From Pomphorhynchus laevis (taxonomy: Eukaryota; Acanthocephala; Palaeacanthocephala; Echinorhynchida; Pomphorhynchidae): a DNA stretch of 64,000 nt. The notes beneath the pieces are model-generated. The model had not been told where the DNA came from and searched no databases. It saw nothing but the letters and a program-made list of their open reading frames with translations. The stretch spans positions 1 to 64,000 of the forward strand of contig WNNJ02002671.1 in the NCBI GenBank assembly GCA_012934845.2, written 5' to 3'. How positions within the stretch are numbered: position 1 is the first letter of the stretch; each line of letters starts with the position of its first letter. The position numbers and the translations under genes are program-made. Shown piece after piece: positions 33,169 to 44,513 of this stretch.

Positions 33169-36047
33169 TTGGACATCTAGTGGATATATGTTTGGAAAGG
33201 AAGTTGCCATCTAATTGTTCAGAGAGAATATGTAATAATGAATGTCCTCTGGTGGTAGGTTACTCCAATATCAGAAGCTTACCTGCTCAATTGTCTGAAG
33301 TGCAGCAGTTTATATCTTTTAAAGATTTTGACGTGTTTTGCATTTCTGAGTCATGGCTTCATTATCAAATTAATGATGACCTTATGGCTATCTCTGGGTA
33401 TCGACTTTTGAGAGCAGATAGAGTTGCAGGTCGTCGTGGCGGGGGTGTTGCTGCTTATATTAAAAACACCTTATCAATTACGAAGATTACTGAATTGTGC
33501 GATGATCACTATTCATTCGAGTTATTGTCATTCTGCGTCAATGATACTCATTGTTCAATAGATATTTGCGTCGTATACAGATCACCCTCAGTTCATACAC
33601 AGTTAGATCTTCTGAAAAATCAGTTAAGATCATTCTGCTCCTCAAATTATTTCTTCCTTATTGGGGATTTTAATCTTCCTCAAGTTAACTGGATTAGTAA
33701 CAACCGGTATTACTATAATGTCGAAAACTGCGAGCTTGCTGAATTCTTGCTGGCAGAGCTTCTCCTGATCCAACATATTAATCAGCCAACATGTATATCG
33801 TCTCAACCAGAGACAATATTAGATCTTGGGTTTACCAAGCGCATTGAAGATGTAATCAGAGTTGATTTCGAGTCTCCTTTAGGAACCAGTGACCATTGTG
33901 TGATTTCAGTACAGATTGCTCACACTTTACAACGACGATCTAAGTGCAGTGGCATCGGAAAGCGTAATTGGAATCGAGTAAATGTGGAAGATCTCCAACT
34001 CTATAGTCATCAGCTGAACTTCGGATCTGCTGATCTTCCAATTGATGATCATTTATCGTTAGTGACCAGTAACCTCATAACCATTTCGGATACGTTTGCA
34101 CCAATAAGAAATAGGGCTTACAAGACGACAACGCCATTGTGGTTCGACAATGAGTTGGAGACTACGATAAAGGAAAGAAATCGATTATGGCGAATCTCTC
34201 AACGTAACACTGTTACGCACCGTGAGTACAAAACTCTTCGCAATCTATGCAACCAACTAAAACGCTCAAAAAGAAAAACATTTGAAGAGGGTATTGCTTC
34301 TGACATTAACAGGTCACCTAAACGTTTTTGGGCATACGTTAGACATCGTCGAATCCTACCTTCTACGATTAATTGTGTACGTTTAGAAAGTGGTGATGTA
34401 GTTGACAAGGAGGCTATTGTGGAAGCTCTTGCAAGCAGTTTTGTAGTATCTCCATCCTCGCAATCGAATATTGACCAGATACAGTACCCGCCCAACTTAC
34501 AATCTAACTTACCAATATCTCCTATTAATGTCATTGAAGTTCAGTCTGAACTCCATAAATTAAATAGTTTTGGCTCTGCAGGACCAGATGGTGTATCCCC
34601 TTTTCTTTTGCGTACTCTGTCGCACATTATTGCTCCAAGCCTTACGTCTCTATTTCATCGAAGCTTACAGTATTCGTGGATTCCTGATGATTGGAAAAGG
34701 GCAATTGTTGTACCTATTCCAAAGAAACAGTTGGCACTAACTTGTTCAGATTTTAGACCAATTAGTCTTACCAGTGTTATTTCTAAAATTATGGAGAGAC
34801 TCATTGCGAAGAGAATACGTGAACATCTAAATTTATATCAAATTCTTGATGATTCTCAGCACGGCTTCCGACCTGGTCGCTCGTGCCTAACTAATCTGTT
34901 GAATGCTCGCGAACATTGGGTAGCTGCTCTTAGTTCGGGTCTTACAGTTGATATAATATTTCTTGATTTCTCTAAGGCCTTTGATAGAGTTCCACATGCT
35001 GGTTTAGATTCACTACTACGTCATTACGGTGTACCTACGACAATTTGCAACTGGATTAAGACATTTCTCGAGGATCGATCATTCGTTGTGCGATTAGATG
35101 AAGTTTTGTCAACAGCTCGACGTGTTCATTCGGGTGTTCCTCAGGGCACGGTCCTAGGTCCACTTCTCTTTATCATCTTTTTGAATGACCTACTCCTAAG
35201 GTTAAAGTGTCCTCACCTGGCATTTGCTGACGATGTTAAAATATGGGCAACAACCCAAAACGAGGCGGATTGTGAATTTTTACAATGTGACCTTAACCGT
35301 ATCGGGACTTGGTGTAATAGCACTGGCTTGATACTCAACGCGACAAAATGTGTATGGATCAGATTGGGTAGAGATAAAACTCATTTCGATTACAAAATAA
35401 ATGGACACTCAATCAAGCGAGTCTCAGAACATCCCGACCTGGGAGTGATAATTCACGAATCGCTAAAGACAAGAGCAAATAGTGATCACGCGCGGTTAAA
35501 AGCGATACGTGCCTTATACTGCATAAAAATGACTTTTGCAAAATTATCGCCGCAAATCTTCGCCAAACTTTATTGTGCCCTAGTAAGACCACATCTTGAG
35601 TATTGTGTACAGGCAACCTTTCCAACGACCAGGAGTGAGTTGAATAACTTGGAAAGTGTAATGAGACGAGCTTCTCGGATGTGTTGTCAAGGAAGCTTTA
35701 TTTCAAGATTAAGATGTTTGAACGTTTTATCAGTGAGGTATCGGTATCTTTTTCTTGATCTGATTACACTTTGGAAAATTGTACATTCAGCTGATGGCTT
35801 TCCTTTGGGTGTAGTTAGATTTCGAGATAATTCGAGATTGCGAGGCCATTGTAAGATGCTTTTTAAAAAATTACCGGGTAAGCTGCGAAAATTTTACAGA
35901 CTGTCTGAACGGGCAGTAGATGTTTGGAATAGTTTGCCTGAACCTATCGCTGCCATCACCAATTTCCTCGCTTTCAAAAACAGGGTTCGACGTTGGATAT
36001 ACGTCCAGGCTGATTTGTCACCTTTTCTAACCTACCCATTTGGTTGA
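33081..36047 (+). CDS. LINE F2a ORF2: endonuclease-reverse transcriptase, intact
   Basis: Open frame of 988 codons overlapping ORF1 by 88 bp. Residues about 55-275 are an AP-type endonuclease: VGYSNIRSLPAQL, ISESWLHYQI, VVYRSPSVHTQL, IGDFNLPQVNW, and GTSDHCVISV. Residues about 540-790 are RT: KRAIVVPIPKKQ, SDFRPISLTSV, HGFRPGRSC, FLDFSKAFDRVPH, HSGVPQGTVLGPLLF, LAFADDVKIW (catalytic FADD). The C-terminal WNSLPEPIAA and FKNRVRRW motifs complete it. It would nick target DNA and prime reverse transcription. No stops or shifts, the only intact pol gene in the window; the broken ORF1 makes autonomous activity doubtful. Confidence 0.93.
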   Translation: MHSKFSGCEVASCSSMEIDQSFSRPYNAMIGHLVDICLERKLPSNCSERICNNECPLVVGYSNIRSLPAQLSEVQQFISFKDFDVFCISESWLHYQINDDLMAISGYRLLRADRVAGRRGGGVAAYIKNTLSITKITELCDDHYSFELLSFCVNDTHCSIDICVVYRSPSVHTQLDLLKNQLRSFCSSNYFFLIGDFNLPQVNWISNNRYYYNVENCELAEFLLAELLLIQHINQPTCISSQPETILDLGFTKRIEDVIRVDFESPLGTSDHCVISVQIAHTLQRRSKCSGIGKRNWNRVNVEDLQLYSHQLNFGSADLPIDDHLSLVTSNLITISDTFAPIRNRAYKTTTPLWFDNELETTIKERNRLWRISQRNTVTHREYKTLRNLCNQLKRSKRKTFEEGIASDINRSPKRFWAYVRHRRILPSTINCVRLESGDVVDKEAIVEALASSFVVSPSSQSNIDQIQYPPNLQSNLPISPINVIEVQSELHKLNSFGSAGPDGVSPFLLRTLSHIIAPSLTSLFHRSLQYSWIPDDWKRAIVVPIPKKQLALTCSDFRPISLTSVISKIMERLIAKRIREHLNLYQILDDSQHGFRPGRSCLTNLLNAREHWVAALSSGLTVDIIFLDFSKAFDRVPHAGLDSLLRHYGVPTTICNWIKTFLEDRSFVVRLDEVLSTARRVHSGVPQGTVLGPLLFIIFLNDLLLRLKCPHLAFADDVKIWATTQNEADCEFLQCDLNRIGTWCNSTGLILNATKCVWIRLGRDKTHFDYKINGHSIKRVSEHPDLGVIIHESLKTRANSDHARLKAIRALYCIKMTFAKLSPQIFAKLYCALVRPHLEYCVQATFPTTRSELNNLESVMRRASRMCCQGSFISRLRCLNVLSVRYRYLFLDLITLWKIVHSADGFPLGVVRFRDNSRLRGHCKMLFKKLPGKLRKFYRLSERAVDVWNSLPEPIAAITNFLAFKNRVRRWIYVQADLSPFLTYPFG

Positions 36048-36077
36048 TCTTTTTTCTGTATTGTGTGATCGGCTTAA

Positions 36078-36120
36078 AGCCTTATGGCTAAGTCTGAACT
36101 TGATAATAATAATAATAATA
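36078..36120 (+). other. LINE F2a 3'-terminal hairpin and (TAA)n
   Basis: AGCC-TTAT-GGCT stem-loop followed after about 14 bases by TAATAATAATAATAATA. The same arrangement ends four other LINE copies here, suggesting an RT recognition structure. Confidence 0.7.
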
Positions 36121-36800
36121 TCATGTCTATAAATATTCAGATGTCTCTAAATATTTGTCTCTAAATATTCAAATACTTATAAACCATCTACAAAATGACA
36201 AGCTCGTAAGTATTTGTCATATCAACAGGTATTGAAGTAGACGAGTCTAAGCCAATTATAATCTTAAACAATCAATTTGTACAGGTATTACGTCAACTTT
36301 TATTAGATTGACAAACAAAATTCATAGATAAATATTAAAATTCGTCGTCATACTCTAAGGTAAAATTAATCCCAAGTCGAAATCTTATTGCTAGTTATTC
36401 AAAAGTACGGATCAGAGAAACAACGGTATAGCACATATTTAAACCTCGTGGTAGAACATTCACTAAAGTCAAAATTCCCACCAAATACTGACAACTTGCA
36501 GGTAAATGACTCTTGATAGATCTTCGAAATGTAAGAAATTATACGAATGGTATTATGCTAGCAATTTTGCTCAGCACTGTTGAGTAATGCTGATATCTCT
36601 AAGTCTCATCCCCTATTCTTAAATTCAATATAACAGCAAAGCCAAATACATTCCAATAATATGCTTCCATTGATGTAATTTATTATCTGGCGTAATATCT
36701 TAAAAATAAAATCTATTTAAACGATTATCAACCTTTGTCGTGAAGATGACATATTTAATGTCGTATTTAATTATAACGCCGTACATCGGTGTTTTTGTTA
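36114..36800. other. AT-rich spacer
   Basis: Short imperfect repeats of TGTCTCTAAATATTC at 36125-36175; otherwise nothing recognised. Confidence 0.5.
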
Positions 36801-37595
36801 TGTAAATGGTTTCCGACATATATGATCCACTACTAATATGGTTAGTTCACGGCCTGCTAGTGTGATTATTCTTTTGAGGTTGGACCTGGAGTTGATGTTC
36901 TGTTTTTCGATTTATTAAAGTCCTTCGACAGGGTTAATAATACCATTTTAATGGTTGTACATGGTTATAACCATTTTAATGATTGACATATAAATGGTTT
37001 CTGACATGGATGGGCCACTACTACTAATTTGGTTAGTGCATGGACCAGCTGGTTTGATTCCTTGGAGGTTGGACATGAATTTAATGTTCTAGTGTTCGAT
37101 TTATAAAATGCCTTCGACAGGGTTAACCATACAATTTTTATAAATAAATTATTTGATGTGGGGGTTAGAGGTAATATTCTTCGATGGCTAAACTTATTCC
37201 TACAAGATAGACTTTTTTGGTGTAAAGGTGGGAAATATTTTTTACACTGGCGAATAACGTCGAGTGGGATGGCTCAAGTCTCAGTCTTAAGTCTTATTCT
37301 GTTCAATATGTCAATGACATATGCAATACCACTTGCTCAATTGTTATGCATGCCGATGATATCAAAATTTGGAATTGAATTCGGTACCTCTCAGATCATA
37401 AATGTTTCAGAAGGACATATATTTCATGCATTCGCGGTGCAAATCACATGATCTTATTATTAACATAAAAAGACATCACATGCATTTAGATCAGTTGATT
37501 CATTATGGTCTGTATACATTAGATGGTGCTACCAGTAAGAATGTCAATCAAGTCAAGGATGTCGGTATTATATTCTCTAAAAACTTGTCATAGGG
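36801..37595 (+). mobile_element. CR1-like LINE RT fragment with internal duplication
   Basis: Decayed RT. Motif equivalents: LLKSFDRVNNTIL-like at about 36905, repeated as a KxAFDRVNHTIFINKLF-like stretch at about 37090; LRWLNLFLQDRLFW near 37175; a SSGMAQVSVLSLILFNM stretch near 37260 corresponding to SGVPQGSVLSPLLF; and a HADDIKIW coding stretch at about 37346. VKDVGIIFSKNLS near 37555 is the usual post-palm motif. Many stops. Two copies of a ~188-bp unit (from 36803 and from 36991) show a tandem duplication. Confidence 0.8.
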
Positions 37596-37652
37596 TCCTC
37601 CTGTAAGATATCTTCTAAATAGAGAAAAGAAGAAATTTATTTTGAGTGGCAA

Positions 37653-38887
37653 GTGGTTATAATATATGGTTATACCAGCTTTGAAGTTGGATGTGATTCC
37701 AAAGATTGCGATGTATGGACACTTGTTCGTGTTAAAATATCCGACCACTCGGTGTATAAACGTAAACATTTCACTTGCGGTTTTTGTACATCAGTACGAC
37801 TACTACAGTTATCCTGCTCTTCTACTCCTGTATCACACACGACCACTCAGACCAATGCTGTTTTAGATGTTTCCCTCGCATCAACACCTGACTTCGCATC
37901 TTATAATCCCATTATTAAACCTACTCTCTCACACACTCCTCGTTCAACTACGTACCAAACTTCCATTAATCTTTCTCATTCTAACAATGCTAACGGTAAA
38001 GCTTTTCATCTCGTACCTCCTCTTTCCTATTCATCCCCCAATCTAAATAAATCTCAAACTTCTTTATTCTCTTCACGTACTTCTTACTCGACCTCCCCCG
38101 TATCACTTCTCAATAATTTACATCCTTCCATCAAAATCATTTCCAGTAACATTTCCGATCAAGTGATTCAACACTCCATTCCTGTCACTCATGCCCCAAC
38201 CTATCTTAATTCTCCTTACTCCACCTCCGACGTAATACTTCCAAATAATGTACATCCTCCATTTAAAATTATTTCCAGTCACATCTCTGATCAATCGATT
38301 CAACACCCCGCTCCTGTCACACTCGCTCCAACCAATATTAATTCTCTATCAAGCACCCCTGTCATTTCCACTTCTATCTGCTCATCTGCCTCGACTCCTA
38401 CCAGCTCTGTCCGTCCACCACTTCCACGAAATCGTTTTCATTCGCGCGATCGCTGTATAATCATATCAAACTTAATACTTTTCTAATCTGATTATCCACA
38501 ATCTCGCCTCGATGATGATGTATCTGCTTTCAGGTCTATCCTAGCAACCATTCTTCCTGATGATAACCCATCCCTCTTTAATAATATCGATCCTGTATCC
38601 TTTATTTGTTTAAACAAATCCACTAAATCCAATCATCTCAATCCTCCACTCTTAAAAATCGTTTTCCGACATAGTTCACATGCCTCTTCTGTACTCTTCA
38701 CACGCTTTAAACTTCTTACCACTTCATCTACTTGCCGTATCTTTCCTGACCACTCCCCTTCTGATATTGCCCAGCTCAATTTAGCTCGTATTGAGAAACA
38801 TCGACGTGAAACGAACGGCGAGTCATCCTTATCTATACGTAAAATCAACGGAAATTTTCAAGTTGTTTACACGAGGCCAAAAATTCT
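37653..38887 (+). pseudogene. LINE F1b ORF1, broken
   Basis: The open part (37653-38486) starts inside a zinc-finger-like motif, FEVGCDSKDCDVWTLVRVK then HFTCGFC, as in F2 ORF1s. A long Ser/Thr/Pro-rich low-complexity linker follows with two related stretches (LLNNLHPSIKIISSNISDQ and LPNNVHPPFKIISSHISDQ). After a stop, the C-terminal part continues in other frames to about 38887 (for example LNLARIEKHRRETNGESSL at about 38773-38829). RNA-binding role inferred. Related to 42972-44060. Confidence 0.75.
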
Positions 38888-41762
38888 ATGGCGTCCCATC
38901 TCTCCCCCTTGTCTTCTTCGCTAGTCAACCTCGCTTCTAAGCATACTTTTCGTCTTAGTCTATTCAACACTCGCTCCATTCTTCATAAAGCTGATATGCT
39001 TCTCGATATCTTCGATCAATTATCTATCGATATTCTCTGCATTACCGAATCCTGGCACTCTGACTCCGACGATCTTGCTATTCGTCGTCTATGTCGCTCT
39101 GGTTGTTCTCTAGTTGAATCAGCTCGTCCAATTGCATCTCATACACCTACTGCTTCTAACCATGGCGGTATTGTTGCCATTGCTCGTCACTCAATGTCCT
39201 TACGTAAAATTAACGTTAACATCCGTTACACCTCGATCGAATTACTCATATGCAGATTATCAACTCCTTTCCCTCTGGAACTTGTGATTGTATACCGTCC
39301 AGGTTCAGTTGCCCCATCACGTATCTTCTTTAACGACCTCGCAGATCTAATGTCTCATTGTTCATTGTCTTATACTCCTTCTTTTGTTCTCGGTGACTTT
39401 AACATTCGTCTTGATCGCCCGTCTGACTCTGACTCTATCACTTTAACTAATCTTTTTTCTGATTTTAACTATAAATTACTTTCAACAAGCCCAACACATA
39501 TTCTCGGCGGTGCTCTCGACATTATTGCTGTTCCTAACTGCTTCAATGACTCTACCTCCTTGTCAATTACTGATCCTGGTTTGTCCGATCATTTCCTTGT
39601 CACTCTTACTCTTACTCGTCCCCATCCTCCTTCTCCGCCCTTACCATTATCTACACCAAGTCGACCCTGGAAGCTTCTCGATATCCCTATCCTCTGCACA
39701 GCCTTACTCAATTCTTCACTTTTTTCACTTCCTCTGTTTGATTCTGAACTTACGTCGATCCTCAATAACCTTTTACCTAGTCGACTTCGACGTTCCCAGC
39801 GCTTGCGCCATGCTCCCAGGTTCGATTCTATATGTTGTCTTTCTAAGCGTCGACTCCGTCACTCTTTTCGTATGTATAAACGCTTTCTTAAACGTTCTCC
39901 CAACTCACTCACTCCAAATCTTCGTGACTCCTACTTTTCTCAACGCCGTTTATATCTCATTCTTATACGTACTAAACATACTCTCTTTTGGCGAAATCAA
40001 CTCGAGTCATCTTCCAACTCTAAATCTCATTGGAAAATCTTAAACTCAATTCTTTCACGATCATCTATCCCTTGTAATATAAATCCTGATAAATTTTCTT
40101 CTTATCTACAAACTAAGCTATCTAATTTACTTTCCCTACTACCCATAGCCCTCTTGTACCAACTCTTCTCTTTAAATACTTCCCTCCAGAACTATTCCAC
40201 CTTCTTCCCGTTTCGTCTGATGAAGTTTCTTCGGTTCTGCTGTCATTACCTAATAAAACCTCTCCTTCTGACCCAATTCCCACTTACTTGCTTAAAAATA
40301 TCTGCTCCTCTATCTTACCCTTCCTAACCACATTGTTCAACTCGTCCATCCGTAGCCGTACATTTCCTTCAATCTGGAAATGCGCAACTGTTCGTCCTCT
40401 CATTAAAAAGCAATCTCTCGACTCTTCACTACCATCTTCGTACCATCCTATTTCACTTCTCCCAACTCTCTAAACTCTTTGAGCGTCTCGTTCTTAAGCA
40501 AGTTAATAAATATCTATTTTCCTCTAACTTATTTCCTTTCTTCCAAGCCGCTTTTTGCTCTAATTACTCTACCGAAATTGCATGTCTTAAAGTTTATAAC
40601 GACTTACTCATATCGCGCGATCATAAATTATGTAGTGTCATAGTTTCTCTTGATCGATCGTCTGCTTTTGACATCGTCGATCACTCGATTCTTCTCCATC
40701 GCCTTCGTCATGATTATGGCTTCTCTTTACCCACTGTATCATGGTTTTCTTCATATCTATCAAACCGTACATTTCGCGTATATTCTAACTCTTCTCTCTC
40801 ACATCCTTCGTCCATTCCGTCCGGTGTTCCGCAAGGCTCCGTATTAGGCCCTATGCTTTTCTATCTCTCTTATCGGTGATTTGTGTTCGATTTCTCATAA
40901 ATTTAAATTCCATGTTATGCAATATGCTGATGACATTCTCATCTATGCTCAAGCACCTGCTTATCGTATTCACGATCTTAGTGTTTCTGCTTCCGACTGT
41001 CTTGTCTCAATTTCCAATCATCTTTCTTCCCTTCGCCTTTCTCTGAATCCTGATAAATCCAAAATTATGTGGATCCTACCTCAACGCCTCGGCTTCGAAC
41101 CTCCCTCCGTATCATTAAATTCTACAATTATTCCTATCATTGATAATCTCGTTTTCCCAGGCTTCCATTTTGACAACCGACTTTCACTTAAACTTTTCGT
41201 TAGAGATAAAGTACGATCATCTACCTTGATACTCCGCAACCTCCGTCAAGTTCGTAGATTGATCGATTTCCCTTCTTGTATGACTCTCATATCATCTCTC
41301 CTTTTTTCTAGACTCGATTATTGTCTTAGTATATTTTCCAACTCACCTAAATCCACTCTCCTTCCCCTACAACGCATCGTCAACGCAGCCGTCCGAATTC
41401 TCCTCCGTCTTCGTCGTTTTGATCATACATCCTATCATCTTGCTTCTCTCGATGTGCCTACAATTTATTGTCGTGTTCAAATTCGTCTTTTTATCGTTGC
41501 TTTCCGCCTTGTAACTCTTCATACCCCTTCATTTCACAATCTTCCTTTTCTTGATAATTCTCGTCCTGTTTACTGTTCCTTGCATTCCTGTAATTCCCTT
41601 CTTTTACATGTCCCAAACTATTCTACCTCTTTTGGACTCCGCTCCTTCATTGTGGCTGCTCCTCTATCGTGGAACCATCTGCCCATTCATATACGCCAAT
41701 CAACTTCCTTGCCGTGCTTCAAACGACAAATCCGATCCCATTTAAACAATTTATCTGCTTGA
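38888..41762 (+). pseudogene. LINE F1b ORF2, frameshifted
   Basis: 38888-40327 (479 codons) encodes the endonuclease: LSLFNTRSILHKADMLLDI, CITESWHSDSDDLAI, IVYRPGSVAPS, LGDFNIRLDRP, SDHFLVTL, followed by the linker. RT continues in other frames: FPSIWKCATVRPLIKK (40350), a SSAFDIVDHSILLHRLR stretch (about 40663), a GVPQGSVLGPMLF stretch (about 40825), and MQYADDILIYAQAPAYRIH (40917) in the last frame, 40881-41762. That frame ends with PLSWNHLPIHIRQ and CFKRQIRSHLNNL. At least three frame changes; not functional. Confidence 0.85.
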
Positions 41763-41837
41763 CTTTTTCATTTTTGTTTGTGGACTTGTAAGCGTGCAAC
41801 TTGTACGCATTTGCCACATTGAATAAATTTGTATTAT

Positions 41838-42215
41838 TAAGTGCGTGCCAAAGCGCGCTTACAAGCTAGCTGAGAATAATAAATATCAAACTGGTAAAGA
41901 AAAATAATCCCGCAGACGAAGTAATTGTTTTCGTTTAGTCCGATCAGTTCGTTCGTTCATTTTGTTCAGTTTGTTCGTTCAGTCCGTTCGTTCGGTCCGT
42001 TCGTTCAATCCGTTTGTTCGGTCCGTTCGTTCAATCCGTTTGTTCGGTCCGTTCGGTCGGTCCGTTCGGTCCGTTCGTTCAGCTCATTCGTTCAGATTTA
42101 GAGTAAGTGGGTTTGGAGAACTTTTAAGAAAGCGATTTAACACATAAAAAGAGTGACGAAGTCAACGTTTAGAAGGACTACATTCGGAATCGAAACAGGG
42201 AGCATGACACAAGCG
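41838..42215 (-). mobile_element. Non-autonomous L2-tailed element with minisatellite body (minus copy)
   Basis: On the minus strand it starts with a fragment of the L2-like LINE linker (42215-42110; compare 39790-39925). It then switches to tandem units like GAACGAACGGAC (42096-41945) and ends with the family tail at about 41870-41841 (GTAAGCGCGC-TTTG-GCACGC). It lies tail-to-tail with F1b. The same layout (12-13-bp tandem units, then tail) is seen at 53698-54111. It looks like an internally deleted, LINE-mobilised element. Confidence 0.65.
41945..42096 (+). repeat. 12-13-bp minisatellite (TCCGTTCGTTCAG-like)
   Basis: About a dozen degenerate units of GTCCGTTCGTTC / AATCCGTTTGTTC. The reverse complement of the same unit occurs at 53824-53990. 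Embedded in the non-autonomous element at 41838-42215. Confidence 0.85.
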
Positions 42216-42800
42216 CTGAATATGTCAGGGTCGAATGGCGAATTTGTAAGCAAATGTCAACAGATCCTAGGGCTACTACGAAGAACGGTTGGTTCAATAT
42301 ATGTTGGGTCAGTTAGGCTGTTGTTTCCCTCGATGATACTTCATCATACGCTGTATGCTTCATCTGCAGTCTTTCCACAATCGAAGGGTGATTTCACGTC
42401 TACTTGAAGGCATTCTCCGTAGAGACAGTCATCTTGTTTCTACTATTCGATATATTCCTTATCCTCAAAGACTATACGTTCTAGTCATATGTGAATATTA
42501 TATGATCACATAATAATATGATATGATCACATATAATATGCATAGAACTTCCAGACTATACGTTCAGGGCACATGTGATGTTGAGACGTCCTTAATTAAG
42601 GCAAGTTTGATGTCGGTGTGGATGACATTGCACTCTCATAAGCACGGTCTACACTATATCTTTACACTCGTAATTACAATTTAAAAAGGCACAAGCTAAA
42701 GTTGATACCGAAATTGGGAAAATTGAAGAACTATATTCGTGTTGATTTTCGCTTTAGAGATAATTTTGCCTTAAAATTTGTCTTGGTGATAATAAATTCT
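42216..42800. other. Spacer with local A/T palindromes
   Basis: No gene recognised. GACTATACGTTC occurs twice (about 42470 and 42554), flanking a stretch with repeated ATGATCACAT palindromes. Confidence 0.5.
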
Positions 42801-42804
42801 TACA

Positions 42805-42925
42805 ATGTTTCCTGTAAGTTTCAGATTTTTCCTGTCAGTTCCATAAATTCCCTGCCAGTTCCATATTTTTCCTGTCAGTTCCTGATTTTTCCTGTCAGTT
42901 ACAGATTTTTCCTGTCAGTTCCGCT
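42805..42925 (+). repeat. ~20-bp tandem repeat
   Basis: Five to six units of GATTTTTCCTGTCAGTTCC with point changes, immediately upstream of an L2-like ORF1 remnant (ATG at 42969). It could be a 5' untranslated repeat of that LINE copy. Confidence 0.85.
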
Positions 42926-42968
42926 TGCTACGCTCGCGGATTGAGCTTAATTTCTCGATAAAAGATCA

Positions 42969-44060
42969 TGCCTAGAAAAGCTCGATCTCAAATACCCGTT
43001 GCTGATCATGTATCTTCTACATCGGAATACAATGATCGTTATACATGTTCGGAAGTTGGATGCAATTGTAAAGATTGTGACGTATAGATTCTTGTTCGAG
43101 TTAAAATATCTGACCGTTCGGAGTATCAATAAAAACTGTTTACATGTGTTTTTTGTACATCAGTAAATTTTTCACAGCTATCCTGCTCCTCCACTTCTGT
43201 CTCACATACGACTACTCAGACCGATACTGTTTTTGACGTTTCCATCACATCAAAAATGACTTCGCATCGACTAATCCCATTCTTGTACCTTCTCTCACAC
43301 ACTTTTGTTCAACTACGGATAAAACTCCCATTCATTTTCATCATTCTAGCAATGCAAACAGTAAATCTGTTCATCTCGTACATCCTTTTTCCTATTTCTC
43401 GCGCATCTAAATGCATCTCATACTTCTTTCTTTGCTTCACGATCTCCTTTCTCCACTTCCTCCGTATCACTTTTCAATAATTTACATCCTTCCATCAAAA
43501 TCATATCCAGTAATATCTCCGATCAACCAATTCAACACAATACTTCTGTCGCACATGATCCAACTTATCTTAATTCTCCATCAAGCACCCCTGTCATTCC
43601 CACTTCTATCTGATCTTCTGCCTCTACTCCTACCAGCTCTTACCATTCACTACATCCACGTAATCGCTTTCCTTCACGCGATCGCTGTATTATCAAACCT
43701 AACTTAAAGCTTCCCGGACCTGCTTCTCCACAATCTCGCCTCGATGATGTATCTGCTTTCAGGTCTATCCTAGCAACCATTCTTCTTTATGATAATCCAT
43801 CCGTCTTCAATAATATCGCTCCTGTATCTTTGATCCGCTTAAACAAATCCACTAAATCCAATCATCTCAGACCTCCATTCCTAAAAATCGTTTTTCGACA
43901 TAATTAACATGTTTCCTTGGTACTCTCCCAACGTTTTAAACTTGTTACCACTTCATCTAATTGTCGTATCTATCCCGACTGCTCCCCTTCTGATATTGAT
44001 CAACTCAATTTAGCTCGCATTGAGAAACATCGACGTGAAACAAACTGCGAATCATCCTTA
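42969..44060 (+). pseudogene. L2-like LINE ORF1 remnant (F1c)
   Basis: From ATG 42969 the reading is MPRKARSQIPVADHVSS, then the zinc-finger-like stretch with a stop inside it (NCKDCDV followed by stop, later FTCVFC). Then come Ser/Pro-rich regions matching F1b ORF1 and the C-terminal LARIEKHRRETNCESSL at about 44009-44059. This copy retains the N-terminus that F1b lacks. It is cut off at about 44060 where the LINE at 44061-45455 (minus) begins. Confidence 0.8.
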
Positions 44061-44114
44061 TTATTAATTTACACCAGAGTGAGCAAAAGCTCGTTACAAG
44101 GTGATTCACAATAA

Positions 44115-44513
44115 TCACAAAGCTAAAATAAAAAAAATAAAAAAAAAATGTAATGTAATTGTAGTCAGAAAGTTCTTCAATTGTCGTTTGAATGCAGTTT
44201 TTGATGTACATGTTACTATGTGAGCAGGTAGATTGTTCCATACAGTGCGCACCATATCTGGTAAACCTCTGCATACATCTCTGATGTGCCGTTTCGCCAT
44301 GATGTGAAGGCCGTGACCTCTGAGTGTTGATTCTTTGCGGATGGGGAAGATATCTGTCAAAGGATGATCACGACGTTTTACGGCTGCCCATGTCATCATC
44401 AAGTCTGATATTAAGAGATACTTTTCTATTGATGTAACGCCTAGCAAGTGAATTCTACTTTCAAATGGTAAGCCTCTTATCGAGGGAATCAAATGCGTTG
44501 CTTTGCGTAGCAC
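44115..44513 (-). pseudogene. LINE F4 ORF2 C-terminus
   Basis: 132-codon frame; ESRIHLLGVTSIEKYLLISD, then DIFPIRKESTLRGHG and WNNLPAHIV are typical of the region after the thumb. The end is a poly-Phe/Ile stretch from A/T-rich tail sequence, so the natural stop may be lost. Confidence 0.75.

Larger units (their letters stand above)
31851..36113 (+). mobile_element. CR1-like LINE, near full length (element F2a)
   Basis: Plus-strand non-LTR element with a leader, ORF1 (frameshifted), overlapping intact ORF2 and a 3' tail ending in (TAA)n at 36103-36120. The second copy, 49305-53620, is homologous throughout. The tail has AGCC-TTAT-GGCT (36078-36089) followed by the repeat. The 5' end is estimated from the shared leader motif ATTAATATACACA; no target-site duplication was recognised. 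Confidence 0.88.
37640..41835 (+). mobile_element. L2-like LINE, near full length (element F1b)
   Basis: ORF1 (37653-38487 and beyond), ORF2 (38888-41762, frameshifted) and the family tail (hairpin GCGTGC...GTACGC at 41792-41808). The plus strand is strikingly pyrimidine-rich, which gives Ser/Leu/Pro/Arg/Phe-rich proteins. The L2-like assignment rests on the RT motif SSAFDIVDHSILLHRLR and endonuclease motif TH-x-GALDIIAV. 5' end approximate. Confidence 0.85.

Noticed and set aside
41962-42147. 61-codon frame rich in RSVRS/FVRS repeats
   Set aside because: Direct translation of the 12-13-bp minisatellite inside a non-autonomous element, not a gene.
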